A stretch of 64,000 bases of DNA. Origin: Variovorax paradoxus. Lineage in GTDB: Bacteria; Pseudomonadota; Gammaproteobacteria; Burkholderiales; Burkholderiaceae_C. Below the pieces are notes generated by a model, which was not told the origin of the DNA, searched no databases, and saw only the letters and a list, made by a program, of their open reading frames with translations. Positions 18,369-27,111 of this stretch are shown here, in pieces. Every line of letters starts with the position of its first letter. The first letter of the stretch is position 1. The DNA is taken from contig NZ_CP091716.1 in assembly GCF_022009635.1 (NCBI RefSeq), positions 2,123,001 to 2,187,000 of the forward strand, given 5' to 3'. A program made the position numbers and the translations under genes.

Positions 18369-20614
18369 CGCTTCGCGCTCTTGGTCACGACGCCCGCGCC
18401 GCGCACTTCGATGCGGCGCTGATCGACCACCTTGCCCGAGCCGTCGACCAGTTCGATCACGTGACGCCCCGGCCAGGGCAGCCACTGCGCGCTGTTGCCG
18501 CGCGCGAAATGCTTGCCGTCGATGCGCCACTGCACGCCGCGCCCTTCGGATTCGAAGCGCACGCGCTGGCGCAGCGGCGGAATGTCGGGGTCGACCGCGA
18601 TGATGGTGCCGTCGGCCGGCGCGGTGATGCGCGCCGACGCGGCGCTGCCGGCCATGCCGGTGTCGAGTGCGAACAGGGGCTGCTCGGTGCCTTGCAAAAA
18701 CCATTCGTCGCGCGCAGCCTCCAGCGGGCCGCCGTCGGCGCCGGGGCCGAATTCCACATGCGCCTGCACCACGCCGGCAGGCGGCGCCGGCGCGCGGCTG
18801 GGCTCGCGCGCGTGCAGGAAGCGCATCACCTCGGCCCACACCGGCGCCGCGCCGCTGGTGCCGCTCACGTCCCACATCGAAGCGCCGCTGGCGTTGCCCA
18901 CCCACACGCCGACCGTGTAGCGCTGCGACCAGCCCACGGCCCAGTTGTCGCGCATGTCCTTGCTGGTGCCGGTCTTCACGGCGGTCCAGAAGCGGGTGGA
19001 GAGGATGCTGTCCAGGCCGAAGGTGCGGGTGCGCGCGTTCGGGTCGGAGAGGATGTCGCCGACGATGAAGGCGGCGCGCGGGTCGAGCAGGGGCGGCTCG
19101 GCGGCCCTGGCCTTGTCGGCGGCCGTGGGGGCCGTGGGCGTCGGCCGCGCGGTCAGCGTCGTCGTGCCGTAGCGTCCGCCGTTGGCCAGCATGCGGTAGG
19201 CGTTGGTGAGCGACAGCAGCGACACCTCGGCGCTGCCGAGCGCAAGGCTGTAGCCGTAGTAGTCGCCGCTTTCGCGCAGCGGCAGGCCGGCGGCGCGCAG
19301 CTCGCGCGCGAAGGCTTCGGGCGACACCATCACCAGCGTTCGCACGGCCGGCACGTTGAGCGAGGCGGCCAGCGCGGTGCGCGCCGACACCGGGCCCTTG
19401 AAGCGGCGGTCGTAGTTCTGCGGAATGTAGAGGCCGCTGGCGGTGCTGATCTGCGCCGACGAGTCCTCGATCAGCGAGGCGGCGGTGATGCGCCGCTCGG
19501 CAATGGCCTGCCCGTAGAGCAGCGGCTTGAGCGTGGAGCCGGGCTGGCGCAGCGCGGTCACGCCGTCGACCTCGGCCGCCTGGCTCAGCGGGCCCGAGGA
19601 GCCGACCCATGCCAGCACTTCGCCGGTGGCGTTGTCGAGCACGACGAGCGCGCCGTCCTCCACATGGCGGTCGCGCAGTTCGCGCAGGTGGCGCTGCAGC
19701 GTGTCGAGCGCAAAGCGCTGCAGCGGCGCGCGCAGTGTGGTTCGCACGCTGGCTTCCTTGTCCTTGCCTTTCTTCGCCGGGTCCGCCGCCGCGTTCGCAT
19801 CCCGCATCTCGCGCAGCACCCGCCTCGCCGCGTGGGGCGCGATGCCCTCGTTCGGCTCGAAGGCCCGGCGCTGCACCGCGGCGCTGGTGAACATGTCCAG
19901 CGCCTCGCAGTCGACCTTCTGCTGCGGCTCCATGGTGCGCAGCACCTCGCAGGCGCGCTGCGCCACCAGCGCGGGCTTGGCATTGGGCGCGCGCACCAGC
20001 GCCGAGGCCACGGCGGCTTCGCGCGCGTCGAGCCCGCTCGGCGCCTTGCCGAAGAGCGTGCGCGAGAGCGCGTCGATGCCCACGATCTCGCCGCGGAACG
20101 GCACGGTGTTCAGGTAGGCCTCCAGGATCTGGTCCTTGCGCCAGTTGCGCTCCAACTGCGCGGCGGCCACCGTCTGGCCGATCTTCTGCGTGAAGCTGCG
20201 GCCACCCGAGGCGCGTCGCAGATCGTCGTCGAGCAGGCCGGAGAGCTGCATCGTGATGGTCGAGGCGCCGCGCGTGCGCGTGTTCCAAAGGTTGCCCCAG
20301 GCCGCTGCGGACACGGCGCGCCAGTCGATGCCGCTGTGTTCGTAGAAGCGCTTGTCCTCGCTCAGCACCATCGCCGTGCGCAGGGCCGGCGACACGTCGG
20401 CCAGCGGCGTCCACTGGCCGCGCCGCACGGTGGGGTCGGTGCGCACGCGCTGCAGCAGTTCGCCGTTGCGGTCGAGCACGGCGGTGTCCGACGAGCGGAA
20501 GTCACGCTTCACTTCCTCGAAGCTCACGAGGGCCAGCGCCGGTTGCGCGCAAACCGCCGCGAGCAGGGCGAAGGCCAGGGCCTTGCGGTCGAAGGAGGGA
20601 GGCGCGAACTGCAT
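18365..20614 (-). CDS. pbpC: Penicillin-binding protein 1C
   Basis: A 749-residue bifunctional peptidoglycan synthase. The N-terminal signal/anchor (10-30) is followed by the GT51 transglycosylase with catalytic Glu86 in SEDKRFYEHSGID, GASTITMQL and RKDQILEAYLN. The transpeptidase has QPGSTLKP (Ser360, Lys363), SLN near 460 as the SxN motif, and KTGTS with Lys547. The C-terminal beta-rich domain (about 650-749) is the BiPBP_C type found in PBP1C. The ATG at 20614 follows GGAGGGAGG. In many Gram-negatives pbpC sits beside a macroglobulin gene; here that partner ends at 33593, 13 kb away. A TPM gene takes its place downstream. Confidence 0.94.
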   Translation of the reverse strand: MQFAPPSFDRKALAFALLAAVCAQPALALVSFEEVKRDFRSSDTAVLDRNGELLQRVRTDPTVRRGQWTPLADVSPALRTAMVLSEDKRFYEHSGIDWRAVSAAAWGNLWNTRTRGASTITMQLSGLLDDDLRRASGGRSFTQKIGQTVAAAQLERNWRKDQILEAYLNTVPFRGEIVGIDALSRTLFGKAPSGLDAREAAVASALVRAPNAKPALVAQRACEVLRTMEPQQKVDCEALDMFTSAAVQRRAFEPNEGIAPHAARRVLREMRDANAAADPAKKGKDKEASVRTTLRAPLQRFALDTLQRHLRELRDRHVEDGALVVLDNATGEVLAWVGSSGPLSQAAEVDGVTALRQPGSTLKPLLYGQAIAERRITAASLIEDSSAQISTASGLYIPQNYDRRFKGPVSARTALAASLNVPAVRTLVMVSPEAFARELRAAGLPLRESGDYYGYSLALGSAEVSLLSLTNAYRMLANGGRYGTTTLTARPTPTAPTAADKARAAEPPLLDPRAAFIVGDILSDPNARTRTFGLDSILSTRFWTAVKTGTSKDMRDNWAVGWSQRYTVGVWVGNASGASMWDVSGTSGAAPVWAEVMRFLHAREPSRAPAPPAGVVQAHVEFGPGADGGPLEAARDEWFLQGTEQPLFALDTGMAGSAASARITAPADGTIIAVDPDIPPLRQRVRFESEGRGVQWRIDGKHFARGNSAQWLPWPGRHVIELVDGSGKVVDQRRIEVRGAGVVTKSAKR

Positions 20615-20800
20615 GAAGAAGGACGTCGTTTCGGGAAGTATGTGGCGGTGACATTCTCCGCGAAGCACCTCGGGATGCCGGCCTACCCGGGGACGGGGCG
20701 CGGGCCTCATGGCAGAGGTGTGCGCTTCATTCCAAAGTTCGCACACGCCGGCTCGCAGGAGGCGATCGCCGGTCCCACAACCACTATCAGGAGAACTCTC

Positions 20801-21010
20801 ATGACGACGAAGACACTGGCGCTACTCCTGGCCGCCTCTGCCATCCTGGCCGGCTGCGTGACCCCGGTCTACGACCGCCCGCCGCCGCCGCGCGCTCAAT
20901 ACGGCGACCGCGACCGCGACGGCGTGCCGAATCGCTACGACCGCGACAGGGACGGCGACGGTGTGCCCAACCGCTACGACCGCGCGCCGAATAATCCGTA
21001 CCGCAACTGA
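20801..21010 (+). CDS. Small lipoprotein with thrombospondin type 3-like calcium repeats
   Basis: A 69-residue lipoprotein. Residues 1-20 form a type II signal peptide with lipobox LAGC (Cys20). The mature part has two tandem DRDxDGVPNRYDR units around residues 40-62, the Asp-rich spacing of thrombospondin type 3 calcium sites, ending PNNPYRN. An AGGAG box stands seven bases before the ATG. Such small lipoproteins are common in Burkholderiales near envelope genes; function is unknown. It is divergent from pbpC and convergent with the LysE gene. Confidence 0.75.
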   Translation: MTTKTLALLLAASAILAGCVTPVYDRPPPPRAQYGDRDRDGVPNRYDRDRDGDGVPNRYDRAPNNPYRN

Positions 21011-21022
21011 TTACGCGCCGCT

Positions 21023-21649
21023 TCAGCCGGGCCTGCGCGCCATCAGCGCCCAGATGCCCGCCGCGCTCAGCAGCGAGCCGCCCGCGAGATTGAAGCGCCT
21101 CTGCGCGCGCGGCGAAGAAAGCAGCTTGCGCGCCGATGCCGCGAACACCGCGTAGAGCGTGGCGTTGGTCGCGGCCAGCGCCACGAAGGTCAGGGCCAGC
21201 ACCCACATCTGCCGCGTCACGTCCACGGTCGGGCTGATGAACTGCGGCAGGAAGGCCACGAAGAAAACGATGCCCTTGGGGTTCAGCGCCGTCACCAGGT
21301 AGGTGTTGGCGAACAGCCGCCAGCGCGAAACGGGCGCCGCAGGCTTGGCGATTTCGCTCGGCGAGATGCCGGCCCGCAGCAGCTTGATGCCCAGGTACAG
21401 CAGATAAAGGCCGCCCGCCCACTTCACCACCGTGAACCAGAAGGCCGAGGCCGAGAGCAGCGCGCCAAGGCCCAGCAGCGACACCACCAGCGCGGTGGAG
21501 TCGCCGAGCGCCACGGCCGCCACCAGCGGCACGTTGGCGCGGCGGCCGTGCGACATCGAATAGCTGATGACCGTGAGGATGGTCGGCCCCGGAATGATCA
21601 GCAGGACGACGGAGGCCGCGACGAAGGCGAGCCAGAGTTCGATGGGCAT
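21023..21649 (-). CDS. LysE/RhtB-family amino-acid exporter
   Basis: A 208-residue inner-membrane exporter with about six helices. The family opening IIPGPTILTVISYSMSHG (about 18-35) and the central TYLVTALNPKGIVFFVAFLP (about 114-134) are the conserved RhtB signatures, the latter holding the NPK motif. Substrates of the family are amino acids such as homoserine, threonine or lysine; this one is not assignable. It is the last of a run of five minus-strand genes (23596 to 21023) with small gaps, so it may be part of a longer transcript. Confidence 0.88.
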   Translation of the reverse strand: MPIELWLAFVAASVVLLIIPGPTILTVISYSMSHGRRANVPLVAAVALGDSTALVVSLLGLGALLSASAFWFTVVKWAGGLYLLYLGIKLLRAGISPSEIAKPAAPVSRWRLFANTYLVTALNPKGIVFFVAFLPQFISPTVDVTRQMWVLALTFVALAATNATLYAVFAASARKLLSSPRAQRRFNLAGGSLLSAAGIWALMARRPG

Positions 21650-21701
21650 GTGCTTGTCTCCAGATGGTGGTTGTTCTTGCGGAAAGCTTTTCTTCTCTTG
21701 C

Positions 21702-22103
21702 TCAGGTGCCGATGGCCGTTCGCGCCACGTGCCAGGTGCCGCGGTGTCCGTCCACGTAGCTGATCGGCGAGTTGGCGAGGTCGTCGAGGTCCACGTCGTC
21801 CAGGCAAGTCACGTTCACGCCGTAGGCGCTCGCGCCGGTCTCGGGCGAATGGCCCACGCCGAAAGAGCGCACGCTGCAGTGCTTGCAGACGATGTAGTGG
21901 CTGTTGCGGGTGTCGAGCATCTGCTCGCTGAGTTCGGATTCGCCTTCGATCAGCCGGAATGCGTCGGTCGCGACGATGGCCGGCCAGAAGCGGGTTTGCG
22001 TGCAGATGGCGCAGTTGCAGCGCAGGGTGCCCAGGCTGAGGTCGATGTCGGCTTCGAATCGCACGGCGCCGCAGTGGCAGCCACCGGTGTAGGTCTTTTT
22101 CAT
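21702..22103 (-). CDS. GFA-family (glutathione-dependent formaldehyde-activating-like) zinc protein
   Basis: A 133-residue GFA-domain protein (formerly DUF636). The zinc ligands are intact: GGCHCGAVRF near 8-17, LRCNCAICTQ at about 28-37, and CKHCSVRSFG near 73-82. The family includes S-(hydroxymethyl)glutathione-forming enzymes but most members have no tested activity, so a detoxification role is a guess. The ATG at 22103 is the family-typical start; a longer frame goes to 22157. Gene context is a run of small unrelated metabolic genes, spaced 52 and 85 bases from its neighbours. Confidence 0.85.
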   Translation of the reverse strand: MKKTYTGGCHCGAVRFEADIDLSLGTLRCNCAICTQTRFWPAIVATDAFRLIEGESELSEQMLDTRNSHYIVCKHCSVRSFGVGHSPETGASAYGVNVTCLDDVDLDDLANSPISYVDGHRGTWHVARTAIGT

Positions 22104-22188
22104 GTGCTTTTTCTCGCCGCTCCCGATCGATGGAGCAGCCGGCAAGCACCATATCAAATGCCGTGCCGTCGGGCAGCGGCGGGGTTTT

Positions 22189-22467
22189 TCAGCCGGGCAC
22201 GGCGCCGAAGCGCGCCGCCGAGCGGGCCTTGGCGCGCTCGGCCTCGACCGCGCGGTCCTTGGGTTCGGCCGTCGTGACCATCGACTCGATCAGCCGGGCC
22301 GCGGTTGCCGCCACCTCGTCGACCGCGCGCTCGAAGGCTTCTTCGTTGGCCTTCGACGGCACGCTGAAGCCGCTGAGCTTGCGCACGAACTGCAGCGCGG
22401 CGGCGCGGATCTCCTGCTCGGTGGCGGGGGGCTCGAAGTTGTAGAGGGTCTTGATGCTGCGGCACAT
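22189..22467 (-). CDS. DUF2277 family protein
   Basis: A 92-residue helical protein recognisable as DUF2277 by the opening MCRSIKTLYNFEPPATEQEI and the segment FVRKLSGFSVPSKANEEAFERAV. The C-terminal half is charged and Ala-rich (TAEPKDRAVEAERAKARSAA). Function is unknown. The start ATG at 22467 follows GGAG. It is 35 bases downstream of a GNAT gene on the same strand and likely co-transcribed with it. Confidence 0.83.
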   Translation of the reverse strand: MCRSIKTLYNFEPPATEQEIRAAALQFVRKLSGFSVPSKANEEAFERAVDEVAATAARLIESMVTTAEPKDRAVEAERAKARSAARFGAVPG

Positions 22468-22502
22468 GGGAGCTCTCCGTTCGAAGTCGAGATCGCGCCA
22501 GT

Positions 22503-22997
22503 CTAGCGAAGCAGGGCCATCGCATGGGCGTCGTGATAGACGCCGTCGATCAGGCTGGCGCGGCGCACGATGCCTTCGTGCTCGAAGCCGAGCCGCTCGT
22601 ACAGCGCCTTGGCGTTGAGGTTGTCCGCGCGCACGTGCAGCGCGATGCGGGTCAGCCCGCGCGCCCACGACCGGTCGATGGCGGCCTGCAGCAGCCGGGC
22701 GCCCAAGCCCTGTCCGCGCGCCTCGGGCAGGAGCGCGATGCCCAGCACGCCGATGTGCGCGCGCGAATGGCCGAAGAGGGGCGACACGTCGCACCAGCCG
22801 ACCACCCGCTCGCCATCTACCGCCACGAGGTGCGGAAAGCCGCTGGCGATCACGTTGCGGTAGAAGGCGACCGATTGCGCCAGAGGCGGCGCCTCGGTCA
22901 GCGCGAGGTACTTGTGCTCGCGGGCGACGACATCGAGCGCACGGTGCAGGCTTTCGAAATGGGATTCGTCCGTGGGGACGACCTCGATCTGGCTCAT
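22503..22997 (-). CDS. GNAT-family N-acetyltransferase
   Basis: A 164-residue acetyltransferase. The acetyl-CoA loop is LLPEARGQGLGARLLQAAI (about 93-111); NLNAKALYERLGFEHEGIVR (about 126-145) is the C-terminal motif of the RimI-like branch. The acceptor substrate is unknown. Its start overlaps the end of the upstream GNAT gene by 4 bases, so the two are co-expressed. Both are GNATs but only distantly alike. Confidence 0.86.
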   Translation of the reverse strand: MSQIEVVPTDESHFESLHRALDVVAREHKYLALTEAPPLAQSVAFYRNVIASGFPHLVAVDGERVVGWCDVSPLFGHSRAHIGVLGIALLPEARGQGLGARLLQAAIDRSWARGLTRIALHVRADNLNAKALYERLGFEHEGIVRRASLIDGVYHDAHAMALLR

Positions 22998-23596
22998 GGC
23001 TTGGGCTCCTGCGATGCGTGAAGACGGGCCTCGAGCCGGGCTTTCACTTCCGGCCACTCGTCGTCGATGATGCTGAAGCGCACCGAGTTGCGCTTGCGTC
23101 CGTCCGGCATGATCCGCTCGTGGCGGACGATGCCTTCCTGTTTGGCGCCCAACCGCAGGATGGCCGCGCGCGACTTCGCGTTGATCTCGTCGGTGGTGAG
23201 CTGCACGCGCACGCAGGCCATCTCTTCGAAGGCGTGGCGCAGCATGAGGTACTTGGCCTCGGTGTTGACGAAGGTCTTCTGCCAGGAAGCCGAGATCCAG
23301 GTGCTGCCGATTTCGAGCTTACGATTGATCCGGTCGATCTTCCAGAAGCGGGTGGAGCCGATCACGCGGCCGGTCTCTCGGATCAAGGTGGCGAACGGCA
23401 TCACGCTGCCCGCGGCGCGGCCGTCGAGCGCGGTTCGCAGGTAGGCGTCGACCGTCGCGGCCGAGGGCACGACCGTGAACGGCAGGTTCCAGAGTTCGCC
23501 GTCGGCGGCGGCATCGACGAGGGCGGCCGCGTCGGAGGCGAGCAGCGGGCGAAGAGCGATCCGGGGGCCTTCAAGGGTGGGCTGTGAGTGCGACAT
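22994..23596 (-). CDS. GNAT-family N-acetyltransferase, RimJ/RimL type
   Basis: A 200-residue acetyltransferase of the RimJ/RimL/YdaF branch: RIALRPLLASDAAALVDAA near the N terminus, GSTRFWKIDRINRKLEIG, TWISASWQKTFVNTEAKYLM with the acetyl-CoA loop, and ARI-type RLGAKQEGIVRHERIMPDG. Family members modify N termini of ribosomal proteins or small amines. No closer assignment is safe. It is the first gene of the group running left to the LysE gene and overlaps the next GNAT by 4 bases. Confidence 0.87.
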   Translation of the reverse strand: MSHSQPTLEGPRIALRPLLASDAAALVDAAADGELWNLPFTVVPSAATVDAYLRTALDGRAAGSVMPFATLIRETGRVIGSTRFWKIDRINRKLEIGSTWISASWQKTFVNTEAKYLMLRHAFEEMACVRVQLTTDEINAKSRAAILRLGAKQEGIVRHERIMPDGRKRNSVRFSIIDDEWPEVKARLEARLHASQEPKP

Positions 23597-23664
23597 GCGC
23601 AAGACCATAGCCGATGACGGCCCCGCGGACCTGACTCCCCGGCCCGGAAAAGCGGCGCGCGCGT

Positions 23665-25014
23665 CTACCGGCGCTGCGCCGACAAGGCCGCCTCCACCGC
23701 CAGCGCCACCGCCGCCAGCCGCGCGTCGTCGCCGCGTACCGAAGCCAGCATCAGCCCGACCGGCAGTTCGCCCGTCGCATGGCAGGGCAGGCTGAAGGCG
23801 CAGCCGTCGAGCAGGTTGATCGCGAAGGTGTTGCGCAGCAGCAGGCCGTTGGCCTTGAAGAAGGCCGCGTCTTCCGCCAGCGCGGCGATGGGCGGTGCGA
23901 CGATGGGCACGGTCGGGCACACGAGGGCGTCGAAGCCTTCGATGGCATGTTCGACGCGGCCGATCCAGTCGCGCCGACGATCCTGCATGGCGATGTAGTC
24001 GGCGGCGCGCACTTCGGTGCCGAGCGCGATGCGCGCGGCCACGCGGGCGTCGAAGCCGTCACGCTTGGCGGCAAAGCGCTCGCGGTGCACGGCGGCGGCT
24101 TCTACCGGCGAGAAACCGCCGGGTGCGTTGACGGTCGCGATCTCGGCGAGCTCGGCCAGCGTGATGTCCACCACCTGCGCGCCGGCTTTCGACAACGCCT
24201 GCAATGCGCGTTCGAAGGCGGCGGCCACTGCCGGCTCGATGTCGTCGAACATCAGCGTGCGCGGCACCGCCAGGCGCATGCCCTGCAGCGGGCGACGGCG
24301 CACCGCGAGCGGCGCGTCGGCAATGGCGGCATCCGCTGTCAGGCAGTCTTCCACGCTGCGGGCCATGGCGCAGACGGTGTCGAGCGAGCGCGCGAGTTCG
24401 AAGGCGCCGGTGCGCGGCACGCGCGACTGCGTGCTCTTGAAGCCGACGATGCCGCACAGCGCGGCGGGAATGCGGATCGAGCCGCCGGTGTCAGAACCCA
24501 GCCCGGCCACCGCGAGACCGAGCGCGACCGACACCGCCGCTCCCGACGACGAACCGCCCGGAATGCGCGGCGTCTGCGCGTCGGCCGGATTGCGCGGCGT
24601 GCCGTAGTGCGGGTTGATGCCCACGCCCGAGAACGCGAACTCGGTCATGTTGGTCTTGCCGACGATGGCCGCGCCCTGCGTGCGCAGCCGCGCGACAGCC
24701 GCCGCGTCGTGCGCGGCCGCCGGTTCGCCCGCGCACACGGCGGAGCCGGTCATGGTGGTCTCGCCGGCGATGTCGTAGAGGTCCTTGACCGACACGGGCA
24801 GGCCGGCGAGTGTTGGCAGCTCGAGGCCGGCCTTGCGCGCCGCGTCGGCATGGCGCGCGGCGGCGAGTGCCGCGTCGGCGTAGAGCCGGGTGAACACGTG
24901 CTGTGCGGCGGGCTGCCCGGCCGCTTCGAGCACCTGCTCGACCAGCGCTTCGTGCGACAGCTCGCCGCGCGCGATGCGTGCGCGCAGGAAGGAGATGGTG
25001 AAGTCGTCGTTCAT
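23665..25014 (-). CDS. Amidase (amidase-signature family)
   Basis: A 449-residue amidase-signature hydrolase acting on a C-N amide or carbamate bond. The Ser-cisSer-Lys catalytic set is present: Lys77 in GLPVSVKDLYD, the cis-Ser in PGGSSSGAAVS (155 or 156) and nucleophile Ser179 in GSDTGGSIRIPA. The rest follows the family, including AIVGKTNMTEFAFSG. A longer frame runs upstream to 25440, but that would overlap the DUF2848 gene; the ATG at 25014 is only two bases after the DUF2848 stop and is the natural operon start. It is the last gene of an operon with a transporter and DUF2848 protein, pointing to use of an imported amide-type compound. Substrate unknown. Confidence 0.92.
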   Translation of the reverse strand: MNDDFTISFLRARIARGELSHEALVEQVLEAAGQPAAQHVFTRLYADAALAAARHADAARKAGLELPTLAGLPVSVKDLYDIAGETTMTGSAVCAGEPAAAHDAAAVARLRTQGAAIVGKTNMTEFAFSGVGINPHYGTPRNPADAQTPRIPGGSSSGAAVSVALGLAVAGLGSDTGGSIRIPAALCGIVGFKSTQSRVPRTGAFELARSLDTVCAMARSVEDCLTADAAIADAPLAVRRRPLQGMRLAVPRTLMFDDIEPAVAAAFERALQALSKAGAQVVDITLAELAEIATVNAPGGFSPVEAAAVHRERFAAKRDGFDARVAARIALGTEVRAADYIAMQDRRRDWIGRVEHAIEGFDALVCPTVPIVAPPIAALAEDAAFFKANGLLLRNTFAINLLDGCAFSLPCHATGELPVGLMLASVRGDDARLAAVALAVEAALSAQRR

Positions 25015-25016
25015 CG

Positions 25017-25736
25017 TCAGGCCACCACGGGCAGTGCTTCGACCGCATAGCGATGCACGATGCGCCGGCGCAGCAGCGGGTCGTGCAGTTCGATTTCCAT
25101 CTGCGCGGCGGGGCGGATGCCTTCGCCCTTCGCGTTGGGCAGCGCGCCGAGCGTGCCGCAGGTCATGAACAGGCCTTCGGGCGCGATGTCGGCATGGGCC
25201 ATGCCTTCGCGCAGTGCGGCCAGCGGGCGGATCGATGCGAGCGTGCCGCGCTGGTAGTCGACCCAGCGGCCGTCCTCGAAGATGCGCGAGCGCAGCTCCA
25301 GCGAGTCCTGGTGCGCCGCGATGTCGGACCAGCGCCAGGCGGTCTCGGCCACCGGCTTCGCGCACATCTGCTTCGACACGGCCACGGAGTAGCTCTCGAC
25401 ATGCCGGTCGGTGTGGTCCGAGGCCACGCTCAGCCACCACTCGCCGCGCGAGAAGAAGAACACCGGCTCCGCCTCTCCCGAGCTCTGGTCGCCCAGTGCC
25501 TCGATGGCGGGCGACTGGGTCAGCAGTTGCGTGGCGACGCGGTAGTACAGCGGCACGCTCGAAGGGCGCGGCACGCCGAGCGCGGCCAGCTCTTCGATGT
25601 GGTGTTCGATGGCCGCGACGTCGCGGCCGGTCCAGCCGGCCACCACCAGCGCGCTGGGCGCGACGGTGTGCAGGGCGGTGGTGCGGTTGCCGTCGGCTTC
25701 GACGGTCTCGCAGGCAAAACGCAGATTCAAGCTCAT
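25017..25736 (-). CDS. DUF2848 family protein
   Basis: A 239-residue soluble protein with the hallmarks of DUF2848: VVAGWTGRDVAAIEHHIEEL near 32-51, YYRVATQLLTQSP, and DHTDRHVESYSVAVSKQMC near 108-126. The family looks related to fumarylacetoacetate-hydrolase folds, and DUF2848 genes are often found beside amidases and MHS transporters; both points are from memory. The exact reaction is unknown. It sits between the transporter (7-base gap) and the amidase (2-base gap) in one operon. Confidence 0.85.
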   Translation of the reverse strand: MSLNLRFACETVEADGNRTTALHTVAPSALVVAGWTGRDVAAIEHHIEELAALGVPRPSSVPLYYRVATQLLTQSPAIEALGDQSSGEAEPVFFFSRGEWWLSVASDHTDRHVESYSVAVSKQMCAKPVAETAWRWSDIAAHQDSLELRSRIFEDGRWVDYQRGTLASIRPLAALREGMAHADIAPEGLFMTCGTLGALPNAKGEGIRPAAQMEIELHDPLLRRRIVHRYAVEALPVVA

Positions 25737-25743
25737 GTGTGTC

Positions 25744-27069
25744 TCAGCTTTCCAGGGGGCGCTTGGCGGTTTCGCGGGCCACCAGCAGGGCGATCAGCGT
25801 CACGCCCAGTGCGGCCACCACGTACAGCGACACGGCGGCGGTGCTGCCCCACGACTTGAACAGGCTCGCGATGATCAGCGGCGCGAAGCCGCCGCCCAGG
25901 ATGCCCGCCAGCGTGTAGGCGAGCGAGGCGCCGGCATAGCGCACGCGGCCGGGGAACTGCTCGGTCACGAAGGCGGCCTGCGGGCCGTACATCATTGCGT
26001 GGATCAACAGGCCCACCACCACCGCCGCGCAGATGGCGATCGGGTGCGCGCTGTCCATCAGCACGAAGAACACGAAGGCCCACACCATGCCCAGCAGCGC
26101 GCCGGCAATGTAGACCGGGCGGCGGCCGATGCGGTCCGACAGGCTGCCGAACCACGGCACCGCAACCGCGTTGCAGGCCGCGCCGATCATGGTGGCGGTG
26201 AGCGCCAGCGGACGCGACAGGTGCAGCACCGTGGTCACGTAGGTCAGGGTGAACACCACCACCAGCGCATACAGCACGTCGGAGCCGATGCGCGAGCCGC
26301 CGGCCACCAGCAGGCTGCGCCAGTGCTGCGTGAACACTTCCTTGATGGGCGTCTTGGCGGTGGCCTTCCTCTCTTCCATCTCGCGGAACACCGGCGTCTC
26401 GTCGACACCGCGGCGCAGCCACAGGCCGAACAGCACCAGCGCGACGCTGGAGATGAACGGAATGCGCCAGCCCCAGCTCTGGAAGTCTTCCGGGCTCAGC
26501 CAGGCCGACACGATGGCGATGAAGCCGGTGCCGATCAGCGTGCCGCACGACGGGCCGACCTGCGTGAACGAGGCATTGCGGCCGCGCTCGTCGGGTTTGC
26601 CGTGTTCCATCGACAGCAGCACCGCGCCGGCCCATTCGCCGCCGAGCGCCACGCCCTGCACGAAGCGCAACGCGACCAGCGTCACGGGCGCCCAGATGCC
26701 CCATGTCGCGTAGGTGGGCAGGAGGCCCATCAGGCCGGTGGAAACGCCCATGATGACCAGCGTGGCCACCAGCACGAAGCGGCGGCCCAGCCGGTCGCCC
26801 AGGTGGCCGAATACCACGCCGCCCAGCGGGCGCGAGATGTAGCCGACCGCGTAGGTCGAGAAGGCCAGGATGGTGCCGGTCAGCGGGTCGAACGACGGGA
26901 AGAACACCGCGTTGAAGACCAGCGCCGCCATGATGTTGTAGACGGTGAAGTCATACCACTCCAGCGTGGTGCCGATGGAGCTGGCCATGGCCAGCCGGCC
27001 CATCTTCGGGGGCGGCGCGGCGGGCGCGGCGCCAGCGGTGGCCGGCGAGGGAAGAACATGTTCGGTCAT
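25744..27069 (-). CDS. MHS-family metabolite:proton symporter
   Basis: A 441-residue, 12-helix importer of the MHS branch of MFS. Signatures: TTLEWYDFTVYN near helix 1, GYISRPLGGVVFGHLGDRLG for the loop 2-3 motif, and RFVQGVALGGEWAGA in helix 4. The family moves carboxylates, betaines and aromatic acids. The start at ATG 27069 follows AAAGG; another ATG at 27096 would add nine residues. It lies second in a four-gene operon with an EthD-like protein before it and DUF2848 plus amidase after it, so it probably imports the substrate of that pathway. Confidence 0.9.
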   Translation of the reverse strand: MTEHVLPSPATAGAAPAAPPPKMGRLAMASSIGTTLEWYDFTVYNIMAALVFNAVFFPSFDPLTGTILAFSTYAVGYISRPLGGVVFGHLGDRLGRRFVLVATLVIMGVSTGLMGLLPTYATWGIWAPVTLVALRFVQGVALGGEWAGAVLLSMEHGKPDERGRNASFTQVGPSCGTLIGTGFIAIVSAWLSPEDFQSWGWRIPFISSVALVLFGLWLRRGVDETPVFREMEERKATAKTPIKEVFTQHWRSLLVAGGSRIGSDVLYALVVVFTLTYVTTVLHLSRPLALTATMIGAACNAVAVPWFGSLSDRIGRRPVYIAGALLGMVWAFVFFVLMDSAHPIAICAAVVVGLLIHAMMYGPQAAFVTEQFPGRVRYAGASLAYTLAGILGGGFAPLIIASLFKSWGSTAAVSLYVVAALGVTLIALLVARETAKRPLES

Positions 27070-27111
27070 GGAGATACCTTTGTTCGGTGGAGACATGAAA
27101 GTCGGATCGGG

